From: Motilimonas cestriensis
GTDB taxonomy: Bacteria; Pseudomonadota; Gammaproteobacteria; Enterobacterales; CBDFNC01
NCBI RefSeq assembly: GCF_021295315.1
Contig: NZ_JAIMJA010000013.1
Coordinates: forward strand, 79,372-143,371
Length of the DNA stretch: 64,000 bases
Reading direction: 5' to 3'
Under the pieces are notes generated by a model. That model made no database searches, had not been told where the DNA came from, and saw only the letters and a list, made by a program, of their open reading frames with translations. The stretch's first letter is position 1; each line of letters opens with the position of its first letter. Below are positions 9,812 to 17,688 of this stretch, piece by piece. The translations under genes were made by a program, and so were the position numbers.

Positions 9812-9855
9812 TGAGGCAATCTCATAATTTTTGTTTTAATGATGAGATAAATTCA
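9812..9855 (-). promoter_or_regulatory. Two MetR-like dyads upstream of metE
   Basis: TGAG-GCAAT-CTCA (9812-9824) and TGAG-ATAAA-TTCA (9843-9855) both resemble the MetR consensus TGAA-N5-TTCA and are spaced 31 bp start to start, about three helical turns. MetR is the homocysteine-responsive LysR-type activator of metE. The palindromic repeat lies between the dyads and the gene. The metR gene itself is not adjacent. Confidence 0.4.
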
Positions 9856-9881
9856 TAGTGTGTTTTTTGCTGATGACCTGA

Positions 9882-10286
9882 TTAACGAATGCTAAGTGCT
9901 TGGGATATCTGTCTTTGCATTACCCATTCTTGGGCAGCATCAAAATCACGGAACACGCCGGTATTGAGTGGCGCGGTTTCGGTATAAGCGCTCCACATAC
10001 GCGATAATCCATATATCACGTCTTTAGTACATACTACGGCAATAAGCAGGTGTGGGTTAACCGCTAACGCAGCTTTGTCTTGCAATGCTATTTGCCAGAT
10101 ATCTTCGTGGGATAAATCAAAATCGATAGCTTGGCGGTAGTCAAAAACTTGGTAGTGAATATTTTTAATATTCTGATTGTCTGAATATAACGCGGTTTTA
10201 ATCGTTTTAACGTCACTGAAATTGATGATGTCAGTGCCGGTGATGATGATTCCACCATCATTCATTCTTTTGCTCGATAATGGCAT
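9882..10286 (-). CDS. STAS/SpoIIAA-like domain protein
   Basis: Soluble protein of 134 residues without signal peptide or membrane segment. The pattern (beta-rich start, a FDYRQAIDFDLSHEDIWQIA segment, HLLIAVVCTKDVIYGLSRMW, and a terminal FRDFDAAQEWVMQ) matches the SpoIIAA-like group of STAS-fold proteins, which often end in a FRDLDEAxxWL-type helix. The function is unknown. A clear ribosome-binding site (AAGGAA) precedes the ATG at 10286. It stands alone upstream of metE on the same strand. Confidence 0.6.
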   Translation of the reverse strand: MPLSSKRMNDGGIIITGTDIINFSDVKTIKTALYSDNQNIKNIHYQVFDYRQAIDFDLSHEDIWQIALQDKAALAVNPHLLIAVVCTKDVIYGLSRMWSAYTETAPLNTGVFRDFDAAQEWVMQRQISQALSIR

Positions 10287-10783
10287 GCAGCTTCCTTTTA
10301 GCTCGCTATTATTATGCTATAAATTTAGCATTTTATGCTGGTTAACAGCCATATGTATTTGCTTTCATCGCTATAAACTTGCCCTGACTCATGCTTTCTA
10401 TCTATTACTAGTGTTATTTGTAATCATTTGTTTTTATTCTGTTATTTATTATTTCTCTCTAAGAAAACGATTGTTTAACGACTCTGGTATCGGTTCTATT
10501 TTGTTTTATGTTTCTCCAGCGTACGGCTGTTATCTGTAATCATCCTCGAGATGGTTGCTTAACGTGTCTTGCTGGGCTTTAAGCATGGCTTATTTATGGA
10601 AAATAGCCTCTTTTGTAGATGTGATCTTGAAAGCAGTTTTAGTGTTTTTGATTTTAATTGTGATCACCATGTTAATGGTTTGCGTTATTGGTTTCAGAAG
10701 GTCAAACATTCATGGATGAATGAAGCCCTTTTCTAATGAGCTCGACTAAATAAACCAATATGAACATTTGAAGGAAGCAAAGC
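10287..10783. other. 497-bp intergenic stretch with one hydrophobic small ORF
   Basis: Apart from the SpoIIAA-like promoter region and the DUF4397 promoter and ribosome-binding site (GAAGGAAGC before 10784), the only recognisable item is a short hydrophobic ORF at 10585-10719. A longer + frame across 10177-10539 overlaps the SpoIIAA-like gene, lacks a ribosome-binding site and is not accepted. Confidence 0.6.
10585..10719 (+). CDS. Candidate 44-aa single-pass membrane peptide
   Basis: ATG at 10585 opens a 44-codon frame ending TGA at 10717-10719. Residues 13-37 form one long hydrophobic helix rich in Val, Leu and Ile (VILKAVLVFLILIVIT...), followed by a basic tail with RRSN. No convincing ribosome-binding site is visible. 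The composition is the main argument, so this is a weak call. Confidence 0.25.
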   Translation: MAYLWKIASFVDVILKAVLVFLILIVITMLMVCVIGFRRSNIHG

Positions 10784-12169
10784 ATGAAAACATTTAGCAA
10801 GATCCTGTTAACGTCAGTGATAGCGGTAAGCTTAAGTGCTTGTAATGATGACGATGAGCCGATAGTTGAAAACTCATATTTACGCGTATTACATGCTGCA
10901 GCAGATGCGCCTAAGGTAAATGTCTGGCTGGATGGCAAACCCGCTTTAGAGGGAGTGGATTACCAAAAAACGTCGGGCGTTATCACTGTGCGAGCAGGGA
11001 CCCACACTGTTAAAGTTGATGCGATTTTACCAAATGGTAGTGTAACAACAGTGATTCCGGAAACGAGCTTAGACCTGATGAAAGACATGGAATATAACGT
11101 GGTTGCGCTGGGTAAAGCCGCCTTAATTGGCAGTGGCAATGCTGCCGAATTTGGTCCTGCTATTATTTCTCGTGCCGCTTTGAAACCTGAAGGTGCGCGC
11201 GTTCAGGCAATTCATGCTGCGCCTGATGCGCCCATGGTCGATATTTTTATTACTGCGCCCAATGCTGACTTGTCAGCGGCCACTCCATTTGCCGATGATG
11301 TACCTTATAAAGCTAACACTGCAGCCGTTGAAGTGCCAGCGGGTACTTACCAAGTGCGCTTAACTAAATCGGATGATTCAAGTGTGGTTTACTTTGACTC
11401 GGGCGCCGTAGATGTTGCCGCCGGCTCTGATTGGGTGGTTGCTGCAGTGGCAAATACCGATGCGGGTGAATCTCCAGTTAACTTACTGATTGATTCAGGC
11501 ACTGGGCCAGTAGTGGTTAAAGATGTAAACACCGGCGCGGATATTCGTGTTGCTCATACTATCTCAGATGCGCCAGCGGTAGATGTTTGGGTAAATGGTA
11601 CCGCTCCTACGATGGGTAGTCCTCTTTATAATCTGGCTTACAAAGCCAAGACTGATTATATTCCTGTGGCTGCTGGTGATTATGATTTTGCAGTGAGTGT
11701 AAATGGCAGTAATCCGGTTACTGTGGTTGAAAAACTTGGCTTGAAAGGGGCAAATTTAGCGGCGGGGATGACTTATACCGCCATGGCCATTGGTAACCTT
11801 GGCGATAATCTCGATAATGATGAATTGTTTGTAGTAACAGACAAAACTCGTCGCGTTGCTACTGAAGCACAGTTACGTGCTATTCATGCTTCCACCATGG
11901 CGGGTAATGTTGATATTTACCTAAGTGCCGATGCCAGCCCAAGTGACGATGATGTGATTTTTAAAAATATCCCTTACAAAGGTGATAGCACTGTGCTGTC
12001 GGTTATGCCGGGCACTGCTTATGTGATGATTACGCCAGCAGGTGATGCTTCTACCATTGCAATTGGTCCCGCTGAGCTGCCATTAGCGGCAGGTACGTTA
12101 ACGACGTTGGTGGCGATTGATGATCCTGCAGCCGCGACTGGCGTTTCTGTTATGAGTCTTGATGATTAA
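10784..12169 (+). CDS. DUF4397-repeat outer-surface lipoprotein
   Basis: Secreted lipoprotein of 461 residues. The signal peptide ends in the lipobox LSAC with the lipidated cysteine near residue 20, followed by an acidic NDDDE linker; the residue after the cysteine is Asn rather than Asp. Four repeats of a beta-sandwich unit follow. Each opens with a variant of LRVLHAAADAPKVNVWLDG: near residues 33, 132, 249 and 365. The family is DUF4397, whose function is unknown. The gene is monocistronic: a strong ribosome-binding site in front and a clean terminator 30 bases behind. Confidence 0.88.
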   Translation: MKTFSKILLTSVIAVSLSACNDDDEPIVENSYLRVLHAAADAPKVNVWLDGKPALEGVDYQKTSGVITVRAGTHTVKVDAILPNGSVTTVIPETSLDLMKDMEYNVVALGKAALIGSGNAAEFGPAIISRAALKPEGARVQAIHAAPDAPMVDIFITAPNADLSAATPFADDVPYKANTAAVEVPAGTYQVRLTKSDDSSVVYFDSGAVDVAAGSDWVVAAVANTDAGESPVNLLIDSGTGPVVVKDVNTGADIRVAHTISDAPAVDVWVNGTAPTMGSPLYNLAYKAKTDYIPVAAGDYDFAVSVNGSNPVTVVEKLGLKGANLAAGMTYTAMAIGNLGDNLDNDELFVVTDKTRRVATEAQLRAIHASTMAGNVDIYLSADASPSDDDVIFKNIPYKGDSTVLSVMPGTAYVMITPAGDASTIAIGPAELPLAAGTLTTLVAIDDPAAATGVSVMSLDD

Positions 12170-12198
12170 TCGACTTTTCTAGTCAGATCGCTAAACTT

Positions 12199-12224
12199 AA
12201 AAGGGCCTATTAATAGGCCCTTTT
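12199..12224 (+). terminator. Rho-independent terminator of the DUF4397 gene
   Basis: AAAAGGGCCTAT and ATAGGCCCTTTT form a perfect 12-bp stem separated by TA, followed by TTTTATTTTT-like sequence. It lies 29 bases after the lipoprotein stop. Confidence 0.85.
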
Positions 12225-12250
12225 ATTTTTGCTCAGAGCGTGGTTAGTTA

Positions 12251-12607
12251 ATGTGGCGTTGTATTTTTATTCTGTTTTTATTTACGCACACGAGTGTGGC
12301 TATGACGTTCAGTAGTGATCAAGCATCTTTTACTAAGAGCTTTGATCCCCGAGGCGTCATTGTATCTATTCAAAGTCGTTCAGACTATTCGCTACTTTGT
12401 CATGTTCGATATTTACAGGATAAGGTTTGGTTGGTATTGGGCGCGCAAAGCCAAAGTCGACCACTACTCTTACCAAATGCCCAATATTATGACGGATCTT
12501 TTGCTTGTAAGCCCTATCAGGGCAACAAAGAGCCCGGCAAAATGTGGCGAGTGCAGCCTTATCGTTATGGGATCCCGGCAAAAAATAAACTTATTACTGT
12601 TCTTTAA
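12251..12607 (+). CDS. Small secreted protein, paralogue A of a tandem pair
   Basis: Protein of 118 residues with an N-terminal signal peptide (WRCIFILFLFTHTSVA, cleavage probably after residue 17). The mature part is about 100 residues and contains two cysteines, in the LLCHVRY and FACKPY segments, that are conserved in the next gene and likely form a disulfide. It also shares the RPLLLP and WRVQPY blocks and a C-terminal NKL[IT]xV tail with the neighbour. I do not recognise the family. It starts 26 bases after the lipoprotein terminator, so it has its own promoter or is read through. Confidence 0.7.
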   Translation: MWRCIFILFLFTHTSVAMTFSSDQASFTKSFDPRGVIVSIQSRSDYSLLCHVRYLQDKVWLVLGAQSQSRPLLLPNAQYYDGSFACKPYQGNKEPGKMWRVQPYRYGIPAKNKLITVL

Positions 12608-12679
12608 TTGCTGCTGACTGATCTTAGAATAATCTGAGCTGAGGTTAGTTCCGGTTTTGCTATGATGGAGCGCACTTTG

Positions 12680-13036
12680 ATGCGATATTTGTTGTTACTG
12701 CCTATTCTATTTTCTTGCTCGGTTGCGGCAAGAATTTACTCTAAAGATCAGGTGTATTTGAAAAAAACACGTGAGGAGAGGGGCTTAGTGGTGTCGGTGC
12801 AAAGTCGGGTTGAAGGCTTTTTAATTTGTCAGCTCCGCTTTCGCAGAGATGCTGTCTGGATGGTGTTGGCAGCGAAAGAGCAAGGGCGGCCACTGTTGTT
12901 GCCTCAAGCTAATTACCATGAGCCTTCGCTGCAGTGCAGCGACTATGTTGGCAATAAACCTCATGGTGCTATTTGGCGTGTACAACCCTATAAAACGGCT
13001 ATTCCGGAAAAGAATAAGCTGATCGAAGTGTATTGA
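12680..13036 (+). CDS. Small secreted protein, paralogue B of a tandem pair
   Basis: Protein of 118 residues from the chosen start and homologous throughout to the preceding gene (VVSVQSR, LICQLRF, RPLLLP, WRVQPY, KNKLIEV). A signal peptide (MRYLLLLPILFSCSVAA) opens it. The frame is open from 12662, but GGAG at 12666-12669 positions the ribosome on the ATG at 12680, and that start gives the same length as paralogue A. The two conserved cysteines are kept. The pair arose by local duplication; function unknown. Confidence 0.7.
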   Translation: MRYLLLLPILFSCSVAARIYSKDQVYLKKTREERGLVVSVQSRVEGFLICQLRFRRDAVWMVLAAKEQGRPLLLPQANYHEPSLQCSDYVGNKPHGAIWRVQPYKTAIPEKNKLIEVY

Positions 13037-13125
13037 TCAAGGATAGGAGGAGACTGCCCGTTTGAACCGTGAGTTCGGTTCATCTAAAAAGTTGCTTTAG
13101 AGTGGTGTTTTTTCTGAATAATCTC

Positions 13126-13914
13126 CTATCGGCTCGATTTCTTAAGCGCAAACCCCAGTTGATAAAAATAGAGCTTAAATGCTTGGCCAATCGCTTCCCG
13201 GTGTTGATCTCGCGGATAAATTCCTGCTTTGGCTAGTTCGGTCTGTTGTGTGCCCGAGACCAAATAACGATTAGTTATCGCACTGTGATCTTGTACAAAT
13301 GCTTCAAACGCGCGCGCCATTAGCTCTGTTGGGCGGCTGTAGTAGAGCTGATTAAGTTTTTTGTCTAAGGTAATGGCGGTTTGAGTGTAGTGAGATGGTT
13401 CGTTGCCTGACTCTGAGAGTAATACTGCTTTAAAACATTGCGCCAATGCTTGGTTTAATGGATGTGCAATTAATGTGTTTTTATTCAACCAAGTGTCTGA
13501 TGAAAACTTATAGTGCGGAGGGGAAAATACTTTATCGGTAATGTAATGATCAAAGGCATGCCAAAACTCATGGGCAAGGGCGCCCGCGCCAGCATTTTTG
13601 GCTAAGGCTAAGGTGCGACTGTAAGGGGCATAGTGCGCTTGCACTCCAGCTTGGCCTCCCGTGCCAAAAGCCAGGTTTAGCTGACGTTTCAGGCCTAGGG
13701 CTTGGCTGGGCAAGTTTAAAATGGTTGCTAAATCGAATAAAGCATCAAAGATTAAGTTGGCTGCAATTTGCTGTTCTTCTTTAGTGACCCAGCGACCTAC
13801 TTTAATAGTTGAAAAAGCAAAGGCATGTTGAATATCTTGAAAGCTAACATCAGCCTGATTGCGATAATCAGGCCCGTTGCGATAGTGAGTTTGATGTAAT
13901 CGAGAGAGGCGCAT
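13126..13914 (-). CDS. CLCA_X/LPD1-like protein with HExxH-type motif
   Basis: Soluble protein of 262 residues. The segment ALAHEFWHAFDHYI (about residues 114-127) is a zinc-peptidase-like HExxHxxD motif. The surrounding pattern (AFGTGGQAGVQAHY, YSRPTELMARAFEAFVQD) matches what is annotated as CLCA_X family or large polyvalent protein-associated domain 1 in marine gammaproteobacteria. In phages and mobile elements LPD1 sits inside larger proteins; here it is free-standing. Catalytic activity is unproven. The gene ends 39 bases before the amino-acid ABC transporter ATPase in the other direction of reading and may be transcribed after it. Confidence 0.6.
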   Translation of the reverse strand: MRLSRLHQTHYRNGPDYRNQADVSFQDIQHAFAFSTIKVGRWVTKEEQQIAANLIFDALFDLATILNLPSQALGLKRQLNLAFGTGGQAGVQAHYAPYSRTLALAKNAGAGALAHEFWHAFDHYITDKVFSPPHYKFSSDTWLNKNTLIAHPLNQALAQCFKAVLLSESGNEPSHYTQTAITLDKKLNQLYYSRPTELMARAFEAFVQDHSAITNRYLVSGTQQTELAKAGIYPRDQHREAIGQAFKLYFYQLGFALKKSSR

Positions 13915-13952
13915 GCCTATAGCATATCAGACTCTGTTTTATTGCCTAATGC

Positions 13953-14687
13953 TTACTTGGTGGCGCGGGCTAAAAAAGCCCGTGTGCGTTCGCTTTTTGG
14001 CGCGGTGAACATTTGCTCAGCACTGCCCTGTTCAACGATATGGCCCTGTTCCATAAAGATAATTTTATCGGCAATTTCACGGGCAAACTGCATTTCATGG
14101 GTCACCACTATCATGGTTTGTCTCCCTTGCGCGAGCTGCTTCATTACCGCTAACACTTCATCTACCCACTCAGGATCGAGGGCGGAAGTGGGTTCGTCAA
14201 ATAAGATGACCTCGCCTTTAGCTGCCATGGCTCGGGCAATACCCACTCGTTGCTGTTGGCCTCCCGATAGTTGCACTGGGTAATGATTTATTTTATCGCC
14301 TAACCCGACTTGCTCGAGAATTTTTTTACTGGTGGCGAGGGCTTGCTGCTTTGGCTCTTTCCAAACCGTAATGAGTCCTTCGGCGACGTTTTCTAATGCC
14401 GTTTTGTTGGCAAATAGCGCGTAGTTTTGAAACACAAAACTACTTTGTTGGCGCAGTTGGGTGACACTTTTACTGCTGGCGTTTGCGGCATCCACCTTAA
14501 CAGGCCCAATATTAATAATACCCGTGGTCGGGGTTTCAAGATAATTTAAACAACGCAATAAGGTCGATTTACCTGTGCCTGATGGTCCAATAATGACCAC
14601 GATTTCACCTTGCTTAACTTCAAAATCAATGCCTTTAAGTACGGCTAGATCGCCAAACTTTTTACTCAGGTTGGTTACTTTGATCAT
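13953..14687 (-). CDS. Polar amino-acid ABC transporter, ATP-binding subunit
   Basis: ATPase of 244 residues with Walker [10 protein letters not shown] (about 34-42), Q-loop in FVFQNYALF, signature LSGGQQQR, Walker [14 protein letters not shown] and the H-loop VTHEM. The sequence is close to the GlnQ/TcyN/YxeO group. The local features ([20 protein letters not shown]) look most like cystine or sulfur-amino-acid importers, but substrate is not proven. Its start overlaps the permease stop by 4 bases (ATGA), so the three genes from 16128 to 13953 form one operon in the order binding protein, permease, ATPase. Confidence 0.93.
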   Translation of the reverse strand: MIKVTNLSKKFGDLAVLKGIDFEVKQGEIVVIIGPSGTGKSTLLRCLNYLETPTTGIINIGPVKVDAANASSKSVTQLRQQSSFVFQNYALFANKTALENVAEGLITVWKEPKQQALATSKKILEQVGLGDKINHYPVQLSGGQQQRVGIARAMAAKGEVILFDEPTSALDPEWVDEVLAVMKQLAQGRQTMIVVTHEMQFAREIADKIIFMEQGHIVEQGSAEQMFTAPKSERTRAFLARATK

Positions 14688-15355
14688 TTGATATACGCTC
14701 GGTTTAGGTGAATTTCTAGGCGATGTTGTAATTGCGTGAAGATCACGACCACTAGCCAGTAAACAATGGCAACGGCGACAAAGCTTTCAAAAAATTTAAA
14801 GCTGGAAGAGGCTTCCATTTGTGCTTTAGACATTATTTCTGCCACTCCGAGGGTAAACGCGAGCGAGGTGCTTTTGATCATGTCGATAAAGTAATTCATC
14901 AATGACGGCGACGCCACGCGGGCCGCTTGCGGCAAGATAATGCGGCGCATGGCTTGTAGTTTGGTCATGCCAATACTTAAGCTCGCTTCCATTTGGCTGC
15001 GATCGACACCTAAGATGGCGGCGCGAATACTTTCTGCCATGTAGGCCGAAAAATGCAGCGATAAACCAATCACCGCAGCGGTAAATGCGTCCATGCCGAC
15101 CAACCAAGGCATCAGTTGTGGCAAACCGTAGTAGAGCAAAAATAATTGCACCAGTAGCGGCGTGCCACGAAAGAAAGAAATAAACACAATTGAAACTTGA
15201 TTCAATACAGGCACAGAAAAAACCCGGATAACGGCTACGCATAAGGCAATAATCAAGGCAAATACGAAACCCAGTAGCGCCATTTGCATAGTTACGCCCA
15301 AATACTTTAGCAGTATTGGAAATAGTTCTAGTGTGTAAATAAAATCGAAGTTCAA
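14684..15355 (-). CDS. Polar amino-acid ABC transporter, permease
   Basis: Inner-membrane permease of 223 residues with about five hydrophobic segments. The HisM/GlnP-type EAA loop appears as [24 protein letters not shown], which couples to the ATPase. The protein is expected to homodimerise. It lies between the periplasmic binding protein (14-base gap) and the ATPase (4-base overlap). Confidence 0.93.
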   Translation of the reverse strand: MNFDFIYTLELFPILLKYLGVTMQMALLGFVFALIIALCVAVIRVFSVPVLNQVSIVFISFFRGTPLLVQLFLLYYGLPQLMPWLVGMDAFTAAVIGLSLHFSAYMAESIRAAILGVDRSQMEASLSIGMTKLQAMRRIILPQAARVASPSLMNYFIDMIKSTSLAFTLGVAEIMSKAQMEASSSFKFFESFVAVAIVYWLVVVIFTQLQHRLEIHLNRAYIK

Positions 15356-15369
15356 CTGCTTAGTTTCCT

Positions 15370-16128
15370 TTATTTAGTGATATCAGCATTAAACCATTTT
15401 TGTGAAATTTGGCTTAAGCTACCGTCTTCTTGCATGCTGGTTAGCGCTGCGTTCACACGCGCAATCAACGCTTTGTTTTCATCTGATTTAATAAATGGCA
15501 TCGCATTTTTGATGGTTTCAAATGGTTCGCCAGCTAGCTCGAGTGGCAAACCCGATTTTTTAATCAGCTGAGCTGATGATACGCGATCCATCACGAACGC
15601 ATCAGTACGGCCTAGCACTACATCTTGCTCAAAGCCTGCGTCGTAAGTGATGATGTTGATCTCTTTGTTTGGATCGGCCTTACGTAATAGTTGCTCGAAG
15701 TTGCTACCTAAATTCACCGCGACCTTTTTGCCTTTTAGATCGTCAATACCTTGAATATCCGTACGGCCTTTTTTAACGACTATTTGTGCGCCATCAACCA
15801 CGTAAGCTTGGGCAAAGTTATATTTAGCCAAACGTTCATCAGTGATGGTGATTTGATTTGAAATGGTATCAATGTGGCCCGCTTCTAACATGCCAAATAG
15901 ACCTGAGAAATTAGCGGTTTTAAATTCTACGTTTAAGTCGGCGCGTTTACCAATTTCATTCCAGACATCAACCTCAAACCCTTGCAGTACATCTTTTTGT
16001 ACAAAGGTGAACGGGAAGTAGCGACCTGACATGCCTACTTTTATGGTGTCTTGGGCAAAAGCAGGAGCGGTGATAAAGCTTAGGGCGGCCAAGGTAATGG
16101 CCAGTGCGCGAGAAAAGCGTGTTGTCAT
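15370..16128 (-). CDS. Polar amino-acid ABC transporter, periplasmic binding protein
   Basis: Solute-binding protein of 252 residues (family 3). A signal peptide ends at AFA near residue 25. The mature N-terminus DTIKVGMSGRYFPFTFV and the motif LQGFEVDVWNEIGKR are characteristic, as is the hinge region with DRLAKYNFAQAYV-like sequence. It delivers a polar amino acid, possibly cystine, to the adjacent permease. First gene of the operon. Confidence 0.92.
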   Translation of the reverse strand: MTTRFSRALAITLAALSFITAPAFAQDTIKVGMSGRYFPFTFVQKDVLQGFEVDVWNEIGKRADLNVEFKTANFSGLFGMLEAGHIDTISNQITITDERLAKYNFAQAYVVDGAQIVVKKGRTDIQGIDDLKGKKVAVNLGSNFEQLLRKADPNKEINIITYDAGFEQDVVLGRTDAFVMDRVSSAQLIKKSGLPLELAGEPFETIKNAMPFIKSDENKALIARVNAALTSMQEDGSLSQISQKWFNADITK

Positions 16129-16323
16129 GATTTGCAGCCTCTTTGTCTAATTAAGGGTATTTTTTGTTATATATAAGTCTAAAAAGTAATTAAAAATAAG
16201 TTTTAGATAACTAATTATTATATAACTGAATAGCTAAATCACTAGATAATGAGCTTTATTTAGTCAAATATTTCTATTTTTTGTTTCTTGCCAGTTAAAT
16301 AATGTGGCAACAGCGCGAAACAT

Positions 16324-16348
16324 AAAAAAAGCCAGGCAGAGCCTGACT
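16324..16348 (-). terminator. Terminator downstream of the sugar-binding protein gene
   Basis: Read on the - strand, AGTCAGGC-TCT-GCCTGGCT (one G-T pair) is followed by a run of T. It lies about 30 bases beyond the stop of the sugar-binding protein gene and separates it from the amino-acid transporter operon. Confidence 0.75.
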
Positions 16349-16378
16349 TAATAAAGAGTAGATATGCAGCGGTAAAGG

Positions 16379-17620
16379 TTATTCGCCAGGTTTATACCAA
16401 GCGTCCATGCCTTTTTGCAATCGGTCCGCGGCATCTTTTGGTGTCATGGTACCATTAATTACGCCAACACTGGTGTCCCAAATTTCTAGTTCTAGGCTAG
16501 GTTCACCACGGTTTAAAATTTGGTAAGAGTTACGAATGGTTGAATCACACGTGTCACGCCAAGCTATCATGGCTTTAGCGGTAGGATCGTCAACATCAAT
16601 AAAATGGTTCGATAACGAGAAGAAACCCGGCAACGCATTGGTATAAATAGCGGCGAACTCTCCAGTTGTCATCCATTTTAAGAAGGTTTCAGCGTCCTTC
16701 TTATTGGTCGTATTGGCATTGATACCTACACCTATGTCGGTATGGTCACTGATGTAACATTCGTCATCTGCTTTTTCTACCGGCGGCATAAATACACCGA
16801 GATCTAACTTAGTGTTAAAGGCTGCAATATCCCATGAACCCGCTGGGTAAATAGCGGCTTTTTGATCACCAAACATCGCAATAGCATCATTATAGGTGCG
16901 AGTTTGGTAGCCTTCGCCCATATATGGCCCCCACTTAGCAAGCTGTTCAAATACTTTTACATATTGCGGTTCATTGAGTTTTTCATCGCCGTCAATCACT
17001 GCCAAGCGGCCGTCTTCACCTTTCCAGTAGTTAGGACCAATATTTTGAAAGCCCATTGTGGCGGCTTCCCATTTATCATTGGTACCCATGGCAATAGGTG
17101 TGTACTTGCCACTGGCTTTTACTTTATCAAGTGCTGAATAGAACTCGGCATTGGTTTTAGGAGGCGTCAATCCTAGCTCTTTAAAGATGGTTTTGTTGTA
17201 AAAGAAGCCATGGATAACCGATGCCATCGGTAAGCAAAATGATTGCGCTCCGTTATCTGTTTGCCATGCAGCTTTGGCAAAGTTTGGAAAATTACCCATA
17301 CCGTCTAGCTCGGTAATATCGGTCAGATATCCGGCTTGGAACAGTTTTAGCGAGTCATCGAAAGGCCGGCAAGTAATCAGATCGCCCGCGGTGCCATCGG
17401 CTAATTTTTTGTCGAGAGTGCTGTTGTAGTCGGTTGCATTGGTATGGATAAAGGAAACCTTAATATCAGGATGTTTAGCGTTAAATGCTGGAATAATGAC
17501 GTCATTCCAAATGGCCGCATCTTCACGCCAGCTCTCGATTGAAATATTACCAGCCTGGGCAATGGAGGCCGATAATAAAATGGATGTGCCTATAGCATAA
17601 GGCAAGATTTTTAACTTCAT
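16379..17620 (-). CDS. Orphan sugar-type periplasmic binding protein (family 1)
   Basis: Extracellular solute-binding protein of 413 residues with a signal peptide ending ASIAQA (about residue 23). The mature domain begins GNISIESWREDAAIWNDVIIPAFNAKHPDI, typical of family 1 (maltose/oligosaccharide type) binding proteins. No permease or ATPase for a sugar transporter is next to it. Instead the gene directly upstream on the same strand (68-base gap to its stop) encodes a chemoreceptor, so this protein may present a ligand to that receptor. It could also serve a distant transporter. Confidence 0.88.
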   Translation of the reverse strand: MKLKILPYAIGTSILLSASIAQAGNISIESWREDAAIWNDVIIPAFNAKHPDIKVSFIHTNATDYNSTLDKKLADGTAGDLITCRPFDDSLKLFQAGYLTDITELDGMGNFPNFAKAAWQTDNGAQSFCLPMASVIHGFFYNKTIFKELGLTPPKTNAEFYSALDKVKASGKYTPIAMGTNDKWEAATMGFQNIGPNYWKGEDGRLAVIDGDEKLNEPQYVKVFEQLAKWGPYMGEGYQTRTYNDAIAMFGDQKAAIYPAGSWDIAAFNTKLDLGVFMPPVEKADDECYISDHTDIGVGINANTTNKKDAETFLKWMTTGEFAAIYTNALPGFFSLSNHFIDVDDPTAKAMIAWRDTCDSTIRNSYQILNRGEPSLELEIWDTSVGVINGTMTPKDAADRLQKGMDAWYKPGE

Positions 17621-17688
17621 TACGAACCCCTTCTTGGGTTAATTAACATATCCTCATTTCTTAACTTGTTACTGAAATGAGGGGCAGA

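Noticed and set aside
10177..10539. 120-codon + strand ORF overlapping the SpoIIAA-like gene
   Set aside because: Overlaps a better-supported gene on the other strand, has no ribosome-binding site, and its hydrophobic content follows from AT-rich DNA.
12315..12617. 100-codon + ORF in another frame of the secreted paralogue
   Set aside because: Shadow frame: the homologous pair is maintained in the first frame only.
13042..13130. 8-bp inverted repeat GATAGGAG...CTCCTATC spanning the end of the paralogue pair
   Set aside because: The arms are 73 bases apart and one overlaps the CLCA_X-type stop codon; chance is likely.
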